64,000 bases of DNA from Papaver somniferum. Its lineage: Eukaryota > Streptophyta > Magnoliopsida > Ranunculales > Papaveraceae. Under the pieces are notes generated by a model, which searched no databases, was not told the origin of the DNA, and saw nothing but the letters and a program-made list of their open reading frames with translations. Made by a program: the position numbers and the translations under genes. Position 1 is the stretch's first letter, and the number at the start of each line of letters is the position of its first letter. The stretch is from assembly GCF_003573695.1 (NCBI RefSeq), contig NC_039358.1, positions 158,834,920 through 158,898,919 on the forward strand. Reading direction: 5' to 3'. This document shows positions 46,030-58,145 of the stretch, in pieces.

Positions 46030-46458
46030 CTAGGCGTTGTATATCTTTCTAAGAACATCTACTGAGAATTCTTTCTCATTATTGAAGAACCCATTGATTA
46101 TAGGATCGTTCAATTCCTCTAAATCTTCAGAAATATCAGTTAACTCACTAAGTTCTCTTTTTAGTTCACACAAGGTGTTCTTGGTTAGAGACAACATTTG
46201 TTCATAGTGAGTTATCTTTTCCAAAGAGGAAATTATTTGATATTTTAAATCATTTCTCTTGTTGATGAAATATTTCACCATCCCTCTGAAATCAATATCA
46301 TAATGACAAACAGATAAGAGACAGTTAGAGGAAGAATCTTCTCCATTGATTGTTGACTTCGCTTTCTTTACTCTTGAGGTAGAGATTCCTTTGAAAATAT
46401 ACACATTAACTGCTTCAACTTCATCTCTTATTGTGATACCTCTAGTCACAGGAGCCAT
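46030..46458 (-). CDS. Small coiled-coil protein, unknown
   Basis: An intact 142-codon frame starting MAPVTRGITIRDEVEAVNVY. Central KISTS/KKAKST basic stretch, then a predicted coiled coil (YEQMLSLTKNTLCELKREL, LSELTDISEDLEELND). No family recognised. A CT-rich leader lies just upstream (46459-46500). It is downstream of copia gag on the same strand, so it may be an accessory ORF of that element or captured DNA. It is one of the few undamaged frames in the window. Confidence 0.5.
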   Translation of the reverse strand: MAPVTRGITIRDEVEAVNVYIFKGISTSRVKKAKSTINGEDSSSNCLLSVCHYDIDFRGMVKYFINKRNDLKYQIISSLEKITHYEQMLSLTKNTLCELKRELSELTDISEDLEELNDPIINGFFNNEKEFSVDVLRKIYNA

Positions 46459-46668
46459 GAGAATGTATTTTTTAGATTAGAGAAGAGAAAGAGAAGACAC
46501 TAGAATAAGAAGGGATTTATGAACCACAAACCCTAGAGACACAGAAAGTGCTTCAAGATTTATAATCCGTCCTCCATCTTTTTAGGAGAATATATTCTTA
46601 ACAAACATAAGAAGAAATAAAGAAAAAAATCTTGGGCTATTTTTAGCGCAATCCTCATTTTTCCCAAT

Positions 46669-48038
46669 CTAAACAATGAGGATGCGAACATCTCTGAAGC
46701 TAGACAGTGACGTTGTGAGCCAAACGCTCCCCTTGTTTATCACATGGTGATTTACCAAGGTTTGTTGTATAACAGGTTTCCTACCTCTTCTGACTCTGTA
46801 AGCATTGGTTTTATGAGACCCATGTTGATTATCCAGATTCATCTTTTGCATGTTCTTTTGCAGTCTGGAAATTCTTTTGTTGTTCCTCCTGAATCTCCAA
46901 CACGTGCTTTGAACATGATTTGCATTTCCACAAAACGAACAAATAAAGGATCCTTTGTCTTGTTGAAGTGCCTTCTATTTATCACAACTGTCAACCTTTG
47001 TATTTACATGAATAGAGGCAACGTGGTTGACAGTACTTGCAGTATTGATTTTAAATCCTAAACCATTTGTGTTTCCAAAGGATTTCTGACCAAATAACAT
47101 TGCTGAGATTTTGTAAGAACTACCAGACAATCTTTGTAGATCATCTTTGAGATTATTAGTCTCTTTCTCCTTTAGAGCAATGGTCCTAGTAAGTTTATCA
47201 TTAAGACAGTCTATCTCAAGATCTTTCACCTGGATTAATGATTCTAGTTTCTTCAATGAAGCCTTTAATCGAAGATTTCCTGAAGAACCTCCCTTTTCAA
47301 GAATTCAAAAATCTCTGTGTCAGACTCAATTTCTGAATCAAACTTTGAGTATGTAGATGTTTCTGCTGCAAGAGTTGCGGGTTCATCACATTCATCAGAC
47401 GTATTCAAATCGTTGACACTTAAGGATTTTTCTTTCACAGAATCATTAGCAGCAAGAGCTGACAAAAAATCCTTGATCCTTTCTGTTATCAATGGTTTAT
47501 CGAACCAGTCACCATATGAACAACATTCATCAGCCCAAGACAAGTTAGAGGATTCACTTGTGTCGGAAACAACATTGAATGCAAAGGTCTGAACAGAATT
47601 TGGATCAAGAATTTTTACCTTTTCAAGAGAGGTATTTTTGAAAATGGTGTTGAGGTTATTTCCTCCATCGATGACGTGCTTCTTAGAAATGTATCTATTG
47701 TCTTCAAATACTGTTTATAAGATATCCCAGGCATCTTTAGACTTAGTGCAGGTAGACACATAGTGCTGAAGATTTGGGGTAACAGCTTGTCTGATAGCAT
47801 TTAATCTGTCAGAGTTTTGCATTGCAGCAAGAGATTCTTCAGGACTATAACTACCGACCTCCTTAGGTATAGATACATCGCCTTTCGTATTAACCGGAGG
47901 AACATAGCCGTTAACTACGCGTACCCAGGTTTGAAAATCACGCGCTTGAAGATAAGAACACATAACAACTTTTCACCCTGGGTAGTTTGATCCATCGAAG
48001 GCTGGTGATACGTTAATTGAGATATCACCTCTGTCCAT
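46669..48038 (-). pseudogene. Ty1/copia Gag (UBN2-type) fragment
   Basis: Minus-strand gag starting MDRGDISINVSPAFDGSNYP just downstream of the Met-tRNA primer site. YLQARDFQTWVRVVNGY and SPEESLAAMQNSDRLNAIRQ are copia Gag features; AWDIL, then FEDNRYISKKHV, follow. A coiled coil (SLIQVKDLEIDCLNDKL) precedes a CCHC knuckle, CSFCGNANHVQSTC, near 46940. Lesions: TGA for the Trp of NYPGW at 47973-47975, a stop at 47715-47717 and frame changes near 47280 and 46975. Pol is not visible. Confidence 0.8.
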
Positions 48039-48090
48039 AGAGTCAGATCGCTACAAACACATTCTTATAAGGTCTTAAACGTGTTTGCCT

Positions 48091-48102
48091 GCTCTGATAC
48101 CA
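48091..48102 (-). other. Met-tRNA primer-binding site (copia)
   Basis: Minus strand TGGTATCAGAGC, the standard complement to the initiator Met-tRNA end used by Ty1/copia elements. It fixes orientation and the LTR boundary within 1-2 bases. Confidence 0.9.
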
Positions 48103-48265
48103 ATTGAAAAGGCGGGGGTCTAACAACCACACCCAGTATTTCGCTTAGCAATCTGTATGGACAAACTCCAATATACTTTCTAGAGAATCAACAAGACAGT
48201 CAGACTCAATCTAGATAAAAAGGTATATCAAAGAGTTTATATCTCAATCTCTCGATTTGATATTA
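48103..48265 (-). repeat. Truncated 5' LTR of the copia element
   Basis: About 160 bp, minus strand, ending ..CCCCCGCCTTTTCAA next to the primer site. It is cut at about 48265 by the start of R3 similarity. The other LTR is not seen. Confidence 0.6.
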
Positions 48266-50602
48266 TTTAGGGGTGAAAACTATTCCTGCCGAATTTGGTA
48301 ATTTGGGGTGTGTGGATGAGGAATAAATCTAAACCCTAAACAAATGCACTGCACGGGAGTGCTTTGTGATTCGAGAAATCAATCTGTACAATTCTGGCCT
48401 AAACCAAGAAATGACCGTTCCAGACTTGCTTCGGTCACAAAGTGAAGGAGATGGGGTTGATCTTAGAGAGGGAAGAGGAGAAGGTGTTGAGATTGTGAAG
48501 GTGTTGGCTATGTATGACTTGTATCAGAAAGCTGAACTGGCTTGCAGAATGTAAGCTATCAGTTCCGGTGTTTGAATACGGTTGTATCAACACTTGCTTC
48601 TGTTGTCTTGTCTTGTTTGAAAATAGGGAGGAGAACCTATTTATACAAGTCATTTAGCCTAACCCACGTCTCTCATGGGAAGAGGAGAAAGTGGAGTGAT
48701 GGAGTAGTGGAGTTGTGTGTGTTAGTGTTACACGATCATTCTTGCCCACTTCTCCCATCATCACCAACCGTACATGACTTCCTGACACGTTCTTGTGATG
48801 GCGCGTTGTGCACTGCACGTTGTAAACCAACAGACCAATACCCCAGTATGTATCCCCCAGTTTGTGACATGATTGATGTCTTGAATGTGCGGATTGTGGG
48901 ACCCATAAAATGTAGCATGTAATGCTAGGTTAAATAACTAAGTTATTTGGGAATTTGATACTTGTAAAATATCACGTGAATTCTATGCATGTAATGCATC
49001 AAATATATTCAGCATGTATGAAGCATCGATGTTGAGCGTCTTAAAATAACATCATGTCCAGCCTACTTCATGTGATGGTTTGGAGGCTGCGCAAGCAAGT
49101 CCTCTCTTGGCTGACCACATGGTGTGGTAGAGTGGAGGATGGCAATCACCACGACACCTCATTAACCAACTAACTGCTGACCAGGGCTGTATAACCAAGC
49201 AGGTGAAATTGAACGGACGAGATGATATTTGAGACACTCATCTGCGACCGTTAGTGGAATTAGGGATCATGAAGAGGTGCGCAAGCATCACTCTTCAGCT
49301 TGGTCGAATCCAAGCTTGGGACACGATTTTGGCAAGGCCAATTGGGCATGCGTGTAGATGGCATGCCGGTGTACATGCCCATACCTCATTGTCTCGTGAA
49401 AGTGTAATCTAGATCGCTCAATTTGTCCAGCAAAGAGGAGCGTCTAGGATTGATTTGCGACAGAGATTTTATGCCGCAAAGGCCGCGCGTCATGCCAACT
49501 TTGGGCGCGCGTTTCGAGGTGACCAAGCCTGGTCGGTCTTGGACGATTAGTCTGGTGTGCAGACGACGGGCTGGTGTACACGCCTGTATTTCATTGTCCC
49601 ATAGAAACGTGATCTAAGCCACTCAACTTGTCCGGAAAAGTTGAGTGGTCGAGATTAGTTTGCAATTGGGAGGTGTGACCACGCCTAGTTTGGGCATGCA
49701 AATCGAGGCAACCAGGCATGATATGCCTTGGTCGATCGGGTGTGGAGATAGATGGGCCTATGGTGATCATGTTGATGTGCACCGGACCTGCCTAGTCTAT
49801 TCCTAGACCCTTCATTCGTGTAGGAGAAAATGGACGCTCGTGATGTTCAGACCCTAATTAGGGTTTCACCGGTCGTGCGTCATGCCTTGTTTGGGCGCAC
49901 GAACTGGAACGACCAACTATAGTTGGTCCTGACCGACCGGTCATGTATGTAGGCGGGCCCACGGTGATTGTGTTAATATGCTCTGGGCCCTTTGAATCTA
50001 CATCTACACCCTCCATCTATGTCTGCGAAGATGGATGGTTGAGACTGCTTTGCGACACCTGTAATATGCCGCAGACCCTAAATTAGGGTTTTACGTCCGC
50101 GCTGCTTTGGCTGGACGATTTGGAAAGCCATGCTACCCTTTTGGGGAGGCCGATCATGCGGGGCCCGCATTGGGTCGGTGGTGAATACTCCAGTACCTGC
50201 TTGGGGGTTATGGATCCGATTTAAGCCATCCAATCATGCTGGTGAAGTTGGATGGTCGTGATCATTTCTGAGACTGATACGGACAGTCCAGATGCTCGAT
50301 CGGGCTAGTATAACACTCCGAGAGTTATAGCTTGTACGGGTATTTCGTACATGCCTCTTTATTTAATGCTTGGAGATTCGTGTTGCTCTGCTGAGAGCGA
50401 TCAATCATTCGCCATGCCACACCAATAATGAGAATGGAGTAGTACAGGAAATACAAGGCTGGTCATGCATTAATTGGTAATGCTATAAGTTTATAGTGAA
50501 GAAGTATTCTCCACTTTATCAACGGCTTTATCCTTTGCAGGATGTTAGCGCATAGTTTTGGCTTTTACAATTTTAGCCTTAAATGAAAATCCATCATCAA
50601 CA
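48266..50602 (-). repeat. 3' LTR of element R3
   Basis: An R-family LTR of about 2.3 kb; the first few bases at its 48266 end are altered (TTTAGGGG for TTTATGGG). TATA box at 48638-48645 (minus). It contains the hairpin modules and ACCCTAATTAGGGTTT at 49851-49866. It is closer to 56065-57240 than to R1/R2 LTRs, as expected of the R3 pair. Confidence 0.85.
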
Positions 50603-50651
50603 TTAAGTCAAATGCCTAGCACATAATGGTTACACTATTGTGGGGTAGGCA
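50603..50651 (-). other. R3 polypurine tract (decayed) and hairpin
   Basis: The tract reads TTTGACTTAA here, so its G run has mutated. The hairpin 50613-50651 keeps arms TGCCTA/TAGGCA, GCACAT/GTGGGG and AATGGT/ACTATT. Against R2 one middle pair changed from G-C to A-T on both sides. Confidence 0.65.
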
Positions 50652-50863
50652 TGAGATGGTGACATACATATGTGAGAAAGACAGGATAAAGGAAGCTTAC
50701 CCGGAAGAATTTTGACCGACCACTAGTAATTGTTCATGTAAACACCGTCGTGCAAGCATAGAATCCTTTGGTGGGACCGGTTTCCTTCCTTGGGTGTTTG
50801 AATCAAAAGAATAATCCAAAAAGAGGAATCCTTTTTCTATTGGGATTCTTCCAATTTTTTGTC

Positions 50864-50870
50864 TATAAAA
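50864..50870 (+). promoter_or_regulatory. TATA box of the antisense PMD gene
   Basis: TATAAAA on the plus strand followed by CT-rich sequence, about 130 bp before a strong splice donor (51002/51003). It places transcription start near 50895 within the element, separate from the LTR promoter, which reads the other way. Confidence 0.55.
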
Positions 50871-50894
50871 GGGACCGACCCCTTTTTTCTTTTC

Positions 50895-53800
50895 TCACGT
50901 TTTTTTTTTGTTGTGTCCAGCTCTCGTCTGTGATCTTCACGCCGCCGCCAACGTTGCCGCCGGAGCTTGCTGTCGTCGCCGCCGCCGTTCGTTCGCAACA
51001 AGGTAAGTTTTCCGGGGTTTTTTTTTTTTAGGAAAAACCCTAATTTCTTAGGTAAAAACCCTTTGGAAAAATATATCATGATTAGTTCTTCCACCGAAAT
51101 TGATAGCAAAAACCGTCGATATTTGCTAAGATTGCTTAACGAGTCGTGAATCCATGAATATATTGTTTTTGCTTCTTTTCTTCCATTGTTGCATGCAAAG
51201 CCTGGCTTTTAGGTTATGGCTTGAAAAACCTTTCCCTTGAATTTCGTAGACACGACCCCCATGAACAAAGTGAAACTGTGTTATGATGTGTGCGAATGAG
51301 TGCGGACCCACCATATGCGCTCGATTGAACATGGACGATGCGCTTGGACTGAAAACCGATCTTGCACCTATTATATTATACAGGCCTTATGCCTAGATTA
51401 ATACCGGCCTTTGTGACTTGATCAATACCGGACTTGAAACTTGAGCAATACCGGCCTTGTGACTTGACCAATACCATACTTGAAACTTGAGCAATACCAA
51501 CCTTGTGACTTCGTCCTTTGCTGACGTGGCCCAATACCAGACTGGTGACCTTGACCGGACCTGACTAATACGTATTTTACATGACCCAGTACCAGCCTAT
51601 TAGCATGATATCGATCTTTCTTGCGTGGCCCGATACATGTTCGACTACGTGATATCAACCTCATTTGGGGGTATTATCCCTGGCTTTGTAGAATTGACCA
51701 ACGGTTTCATTTGTTGACGTGGCTCAATACCGGTGTTTGGACCCAATACCAGCCTTGTGTACTCCAACGTGAATGTGAGTTCTGTCGTTTGTGACCACAC
51801 ATCTCATGCGTTTTTATACAAGCACTGACGCTCTCGTCTTTTGTAGGATGAACAAAAAGACTCATGTTGAAATACCTTCTGAAGATAATGATGGTGCCAA
51901 GTCAGGGAGTGTTAACAACTTCAAAGATATGCCGAACATAGATGATGAGTTGTTCACTGTGCCTTTTCCGAACATTAGGAAACATCCTAGTCACAAGATA
52001 GTCCTGCTCTCTGGTTCAGAAAATATGGAAGTTGATCCATCCTCTTCTTAAGCACTTGTGATGAGGTTCTGTCTTCGGAGAAATGAATATCCGCCTTCAC
52101 CTATTGACTTCAAGATTTGTCACACTCCGCTGGGCTCTTACGAAGGATGGATGAGACGCATGCTGAGTAATAAAAAGATTAAGGCTAATTTAGTTAAGGC
52201 GCAAATCCTTGATGCTGTCATGGCGTCTGCCACTCTTCAGATTAAGAAAGATGTTGCGGGCTTGATAACTTTCATTTCTCGGTGGTGTCCTTCTAGTCAT
52301 ACATATATATGCAGATGGGGAGAGATGACTATTTCTCTGGAAAGTGTGGCTGCGTTGATGAACCTGCATGTTGCTGGAAGCTTCTTTTACAAACTTACTG
52401 ATGCAGAACGTCGGTCTTATAATGCTATACTTCGGAAGGCGGGAGAATTCGATGATATGGAGAAGGAGAAGAAAGACACGAAATGCTTTTCCACTTGGTG
52501 GGTATCGGAGTGGTCTCCTGCAGACCCGAAACCTGGTCAGGAGTTGGAAGACGATCTCATCGTGATTGCATTCCTGTCTTTGTGGTTATCCAGAGACATA
52601 TTCGACGACGGTTCTGGAAGAAAGACCATAAGAGGCGACCTTGTTATGTTTGCTATAAGGCTGGAAAAAGGTGAGGTCCTTCCCCTAGGTGCCTTGTTTC
52701 TTGGATCACTGTATTCTCATCTGGATGCCTTAGCGACAGACATGCTTCCAATGGGTATAAGAAGGTGGAGTCACATATCCACATTGCTTTTCTTCAGGCG
52801 TTTTTATGGGAACATTTCAAAAGCTATGCTCCTATTCTCGCAACTTCACTCAGCAGTTTGTATCGTGGTTCGAGAATACTCTGTTGGCAGAAGAGACGTC
52901 CTAAAACCGGTGTGAAGCTCCTGGATGTCTTCGACAATGTGTCCTCCATAGATTTTCATCCACGGGGGACGATCCACCATTCCATTGTTCATCCAAATAC
53001 TTTTTCTACTGTTCCTGATGCCATGTTGCGTACTGATGCTGAAACAGCAAGTCTAGGAGAACTCATTTACTTGCGAAGATGCACTCCGGGATATGTCCCG
53101 TCTTTATTTGACGAAGAATTTACTGTGACTCCATACAATATTTACAGGGCTGCTCGGCAAATGGGATTTTACCAAGGTGTTCCATTTTTTCATCCGTTGA
53201 AGGCTCCAAAAGAACTCTTCCCAGACATTCTTAATGCTGACACATTTTCGACAGTGCAGAGTCTTCCTTTCTGGACTATCGGAAGAAAACCAGCGGTAAC
53301 CGACAGGTATAAGGAATTTTGGAGGGAGCAATTGTTAACCTTTCAGAAATTCTCGGAGGAGGTTGTGACAGATTCCCGCGGCGAACCATCTTTTGACATT
53401 TTGAAGGAGCATTTTCGGTTGAAACCACTCCCAGGTAAACGAACCAGAGCTGATGACTGCAGTCCCCAAGCAGGAGTGAGGTCTAAGAAGCAGGCATGTG
53501 GTTCGGTGATCCTCAATTCCTCCAATATGCAGGTATTTTAAATTCCTTTCTGTTTGATCCCTTGGTTTCGTTCTTCCTGAGCAACTTTCACTAAAGGTAA
53601 TCCTTTGTTGGCGATCAGAGAATCTCGAAAGAAAATGCTTTCGCAAGACTGGCTCGTAGTCATAACGAGAGGTCTGGCGATATTGGTCTTCATGAGAAGT
53701 CTGGCGATGCTGGTCTTCATGAGAAGTCTGGCGATGCTTTTAAGGAGAGGTCTGGTGATACTGATCCTCTTCAAGATAATGACAAAGATGGTGCAAGCTC

Positions 53801-54551
53801 GACTGAACGGAATGCCTCCCCAAGTGGTAACCTTAGTGAGCTTGTAGACGAGGTTGTGACGGAAATCAGCATTCAGAGTGAAGTGGACATCCGGAGGAAT
53901 GCAGGAGAGGCGACATCTGCTAATGCTGAGGAGGCTACCCTTAAAGATATTCTTGAGCAGGTTCCCATTGATAAGGCAGTCATGGTGACTTCTTCTGAAA
54001 GGCCTCTTGCAGCTGACAAGGTTCCTGATGAAGTATTGTCAAGGCAACCTTTTGTTCCTGGGGCTATCTTCGATCCTCCCTTTGATACCCCTCATGAAGG
54101 TCATCTGTTGGTTGGGGGATTCAGTGTGCCGGCTCAGTTCGAGGAGTTATACACGGTGATATGGAAGAAGCACGACCACTTTGCTACCACTACGAAGCTC
54201 AAAAGTCGTCTTGCATTGGTCAATCGCGTCCAAGAAGCTTTATTCTCCATTCACAGGATGAGCGTCACGACCGGTCGCAGTGTTTCTGAGGAGGTTATTG
54301 AAGACTGGAAGTGCCATCGGGACGTGTTTGTGCAGTACGACTTCAATGCTCCTTGGTTCTTCAAAGGGTTCTCTGAAATCCAGGAGCTTTAGAAATTGCA
54401 AGACGAAGCTCCTTCTGCAGACTGTATTGCTCGCCAGGAAGAAGAGGTTGAAAAGTTGTCTAAGGAGTTGAAGCTGAAACATGCCGCACTCCAAAGGATG
54501 AAAGCTGCTCTTGCTCAGAAGGATGAGTTGCTGCAGAAGGACTTTCCTTGA
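50895..54551 (+). pseudogene. Plant mobile domain (PMD) gene inside R3, antisense
   Basis: Exon 1 (about 50895-51002) is 5' leader. Intron 51003-51846 (GTAAGT...TGTAG). ATG at 51848 (MNKKTHVEIPSEDN). The PMD core shows SYEGWMRRML, LITFISRWCPSSHTYICRWG, EMTISLESVAALMNLHV, then ESHIHIAFLQAFLWEHFKSY. A second intron, 53533-53618, joins in phase. The next exon has GLHEKSGDA repeats and a coiled-coil end (RQEEEVEKLSKELKLKH...QKDELLQKDFP). Lesions: TAA at 52049-52051, a frameshift around 52750 and TAG at 54390-54392. PMD proteins occur as host silencing factors (MAIN/MAIL1) and in transposons. Here it is antisense to R3, in the place of pol. Confidence 0.85.
51370..51770 (+). repeat. Minisatellite in the PMD leader intron
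   Basis: Units of about 28 bp alternate between ATACCGGCCTTGTGACTTG and ATACCGGACTTGAAACTTG with GA(C/G)CA linkers. They are clear at 51400-51520 and decay through CAATACC blocks to 51770. It lies wholly inside intron 51003-51846. Confidence 0.7.
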
Positions 54552-55040
54552 AGGATTCGTGCCTCCTACTTGTGTTCTTTCTTTAGATGCTTTTGAGTGA
54601 TTGTGAGGATTTCCTTTCACAATTTGATTTCAGGTTTTGAACTAATAGGTGGTTGAATTTTGAATTGGTTTTTGAGATAGTTTTGTGAACAATTGAAATT
54701 CTGAAAGAAATTATTCTAAATAGAATTTGCATCTTGGTTATGAATGATTATACATGTCACATGAAATTGTAAACATCGTGTGAAAAGGAAACAAACATGA
54801 TGTTTGATCATCGAATCTCTTTCTCTGTGTGTGGGATGTCAAGTCCCCAGCAAACTCTAAAACTATCTTTGTCGTAAAATTGTTTGATAGAACTTACTTT
54901 CTCTTTGGAGCCTCATTTGCACGAAACTGAATTTTCCCGAGCAACCTCTCCAAGGAAATCGTCCGCCCTAATTTTCAGAGAGGGAAAGCTACTCTCCTGA
55001 ATTAAGCTTCTTCTGAACAATGCGTTTCAAGGCGTTGCAT
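54552..55040. other. Spacer between convergent PMD gene and gag
   Basis: AT-rich 3' flank of the PMD gene, similar to 38584-39115 in R1. No gene recognised on either strand. Confidence 0.5.
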
Positions 55041-55988
55041 TCACTGGTAGGGTGGTGAAGGAACCGGTGATAATGACAATATCTCGGATCCATTATTTCT
55101 TGATCGGTCGGTGGACGCCATACATGAGGCAACTCCACCTATCTGTTTCGTACCCACGCCTCCAACATCTCCAAAATATTTAATGCGTTTCATTGGGAAC
55201 GAGAAATGCAGGTACCTTGAGTCTAGTTGTTCTTGCGCTAGTGGACGTCGTGACATCTTTATGTGGATTTAATGTGAAGCACGAGACCAGCATGTGTCAT
55301 CATATCCGCGGCTCGCTTGACTGGGTGACGGAATGCGGAAGGAATTGTAATATCACTGCTGAGTGAATGAGTTGAATGCTCCCATCCGCCACACTAACGT
55401 GTACTTTGGTTGATTTCTCCCTCCTCGAGCATTTCTTCACTTGGCTGAAAGGTCGATGTGGATCGGGAAGTTTTCTGAGCTTTGGCAAGAGTCTTGAGAT
55501 ATAAATCTTCCAGCAAGGCTCCGTAAGCTGCATGCTTCCTTTCTTTATCTGGCAGACGTTGTGGCATCCCGGACAAGTCTTTTCTTCTATGGAGTTGTCT
55601 CGAGTCTCTGTCGTCAGCTGGACCATGTTGTTCGTATTTCTTGAGTCCCCTGTGGCTGCACTCTCTCTGTATCTCCACTAGTAAAGGAATGACTTTTAGA
55701 TAAGGATTCAACATTTCTTGCATTGTCTGGGTAAATGCTTGCCGATCTTTCTTGTAATTGAGCCGTTATATCATTCAAAAGGCGGAAGGTTTCGCTCCGC
55801 CTTCTAGCGATACCAGCTTTATTTGCCAGGACATCCTCCAGCATTCTAGCCACACTTCTCATGATATCTGAATCATTTATGGTTTCCGAAGAATCTAGCG
55901 GGTGAAGATACATCGTGAGATGAAAACCGAGATAAAAAACGAAGATGAATAGGTTAATGATTGAATCGAAACCAAGATCTATCCCCAA
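55041..55988 (-). pseudogene. Gag-like region of R3
   Basis: Minus-strand frames in several phases. The first segment has MRSVARMLEDVLANKAGIAR and RLLNDITAQLQERSASI (helical). Later the motif MDPRYCHYHRFLHHPTSECN followed by ALKRIVQKKLNSGE near 55100-55040 is the plant gypsy gag zinc-like motif. Phase changes near 55720 and 55600 break it. Starts about 75 bp after the primer site at 56046-56063. Confidence 0.65.
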
Positions 55989-56045
55989 AATTGAGAAGGT
56001 TGGAATGAATATTGAGAATTCAATTTTGCAACCGAGAGATTAGTC

Positions 56046-56063
56046 TCCCACTGTGGTCGCCAA
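56046..56063 (-). other. Primer-binding site of R3
   Basis: Minus strand TTGGCGACCACAGTGGGA, identical to the R1 and R2 sites, one base from the LTR start at 56065. Confidence 0.7.
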
Positions 56064-56064
56064 T

Positions 56065-57240
56065 TGTTTATGGGTGAAAACTATTCCTATCGAATTTGGT
56101 AATTTAGGGTGTGTGGATGAGGAATGAATCTAAATCCTAAACAAATGCACTGCACGGGAGTGCTTTGTGATTCGAGAAATCAATCTGTACAATTCTGGCC
56201 TAAACCAAGAAATGGCCGTTCCAGACTTGCTTCGGTCACAAAGTGAAGGAGATGGGGTTGATCTTAGGGAGGGAAGCAAAAAAGGTGTTGAGATTGTGAA
56301 GGTGTTGGCTATGTATGACGTGTATCAGAAAGCTGAACTGGCTTGCAGAATGTAAGCTATCAGTTCCGGTGTTTGAATACGATTGTATCAACACTTGCTT
56401 CTGTTGTCTTGTCTTGTTTGAAAATAAGAAGGAGAACTTATTTATACAAGTCATTGAGCCTAACCCAGGTCTCTCATGGGAAGTGGAGAAAGTAGAGTGA
56501 TGGAGTAGTAGAGTTGCGTGTGTTAGTGTTACACGATCAGTCTTGCCCACTTCTCCCATCATCACTCACCGTCCATGACTTCCTGACACGTTCTTGTGAT
56601 GGCGCGTTGTGCGTTGCACGTTGTAAACCGCCAGACCAATACCCCAGTATGTACCCCCCAGTTTGTGACATGATTGATGTCTCGAATGTGCGGATCATGG
56701 GACCCACAAAAGGTAGCATGTAATGCTAGGTTAAATAACTAAGTTATTTGGGAATTTGATACTTGTAAAATATCACGTGAATTCTATGCATGTAATGCAT
56801 CAAATATATTCAGCATGTATGAAGCATCGTTGTTGAGCTCTTAAAATAGCATCATGTCCAGCCTACTTCATGTGATGGTTTGGAGGCTGCCCAAGCAAGT
56901 CCTCTCTTGGCTGACCACATGGTGTGGTAGAGTGGCGGATGGTAATCACCACGACACCTCATTAACCAACTAACTCCTGACCAGGGCTGTATAACCAAGA
57001 AGGTGAAGTTGAACGGACGAGATGATCTTTGAGACGCTCATCAGCGACCGTTAGTGGAATTAGGGTTCATGAAAAGGTGCGCAAGCATCACTCTTCAGAT
57101 TGGTCGAATCCAAGCTTAAGACACGATTTTGGCAAGGCCTATTGGGCATGCGTGTAGGCGGCATGCCGGTGTACATGCCCATACCTCATTGTCTCGTGAA
57201 AGTGTAATCTAGATCGCTCAATTTGTCCGACAAAGAGGAG
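56065..57240 (-). repeat. 5' LTR of R3, first segment
   Basis: Near-identical to the R3 3' LTR from 48266 onward. TATA box at 56439-56446 (minus). It is interrupted at about 57240, after AAAGAGGAG, by a LINE fragment. Confidence 0.85.
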
Positions 57241-58145
57241 CTCTGGCCAAGCTATAAATTTTGAGAAATCAGGGATAGCTTTTAGCCCAAAAACTGAACC
57301 TAGAAATAAATCTCAGATACTTTTTATCCTTAAGATTAAAATCTACGACTGGCTGACAAGTACTTAGGGGTCCCATTGCTTCTGCAGAGAAACAAAATGG
57401 AGTCATTCAAATACTTAGAAGAATCTTGTGAAAAAAGACTAGACACTTGGCAAGGTAAGTACATAAACCAACCAGGAAGGACTGTTCTTATAAAACTTTA
57501 GGTACTTTAACTTCACACTACTCATATGTGTTTCCCATGCCAAAAAACATGACAAATAGGTTAGATGCTATTCATAGGAAGTTCTTTTGGAACAGAAAAG
57601 GTTCTGCTAGGGGATGATACATTTGGAGTTGGGATAATGTGTCTAAACCTATTGAGCTAGGTGGTCTTAATATAAGAAAAACTGAGTACCGTAATACTTC
57701 CCTCCTGGCAAAGTTGGCATGGAGAATATTACCTGAACCAGATGCCCTTTGGGTTCAAATTCTCAGTCATAAATATTTTCCTAATTCTAATCCTCTTCAT
57801 GTTGTTAGAATAAAGTCAGTTTCTTGGGTTTGGAAGGGCATTTGTAGAGGTCTTGAGCTAATCAGGAAACACTATTGTTGGGAGGTTGGGGATGGTTCTT
57901 CCATTAAAATTTGGAAGTACAAATAGGTACCAAGTAAAGATACTTTACTGAGTAGTACTTTTGCTTCTGATGATATGAAAACGGTTAATCAATTGTTGGT
58001 ACAGGGAACAGGTGAGTGGAAAGTAGACACTTTAAACTGTCTATTTGATAGGGAAACTGTCAATGAAATTTGTAAGATAAGAGTCCCATTCTCTGGTAAG
58101 GATATTCTCAAATGGTCTCCAACTCATAATGGTCCTTTTAGTGTG
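57241..58145 (+). pseudogene. L1-type LINE ORF2 fragment
   Basis: Plus-strand pieces of the region after the RT core of plant non-LTR retrotransposons: KYLGVPLLLQRNKMESFKYL, RLDTWQGKYINQPGRTVLIK, then PIELGGLNIRKTEYRNTSLL, LAWRILPEPDALWVQILS and a GDGSSIKIWKYK segment, then FSGKDILKWSPTHNGPFSVR. Stops and frame changes at about 57500 and 57610. No poly(A) tail or ORF1. It is fused into LTR DNA on both sides, so it came in as a fragment, perhaps as repair filler. Confidence 0.85.

Noticed and set aside
50768..51031. Plus-strand frame at the start of the PMD gene
   Set aside because: It covers the TATA box, leader and donor. The coding start after the leader intron (51848) is better supported.
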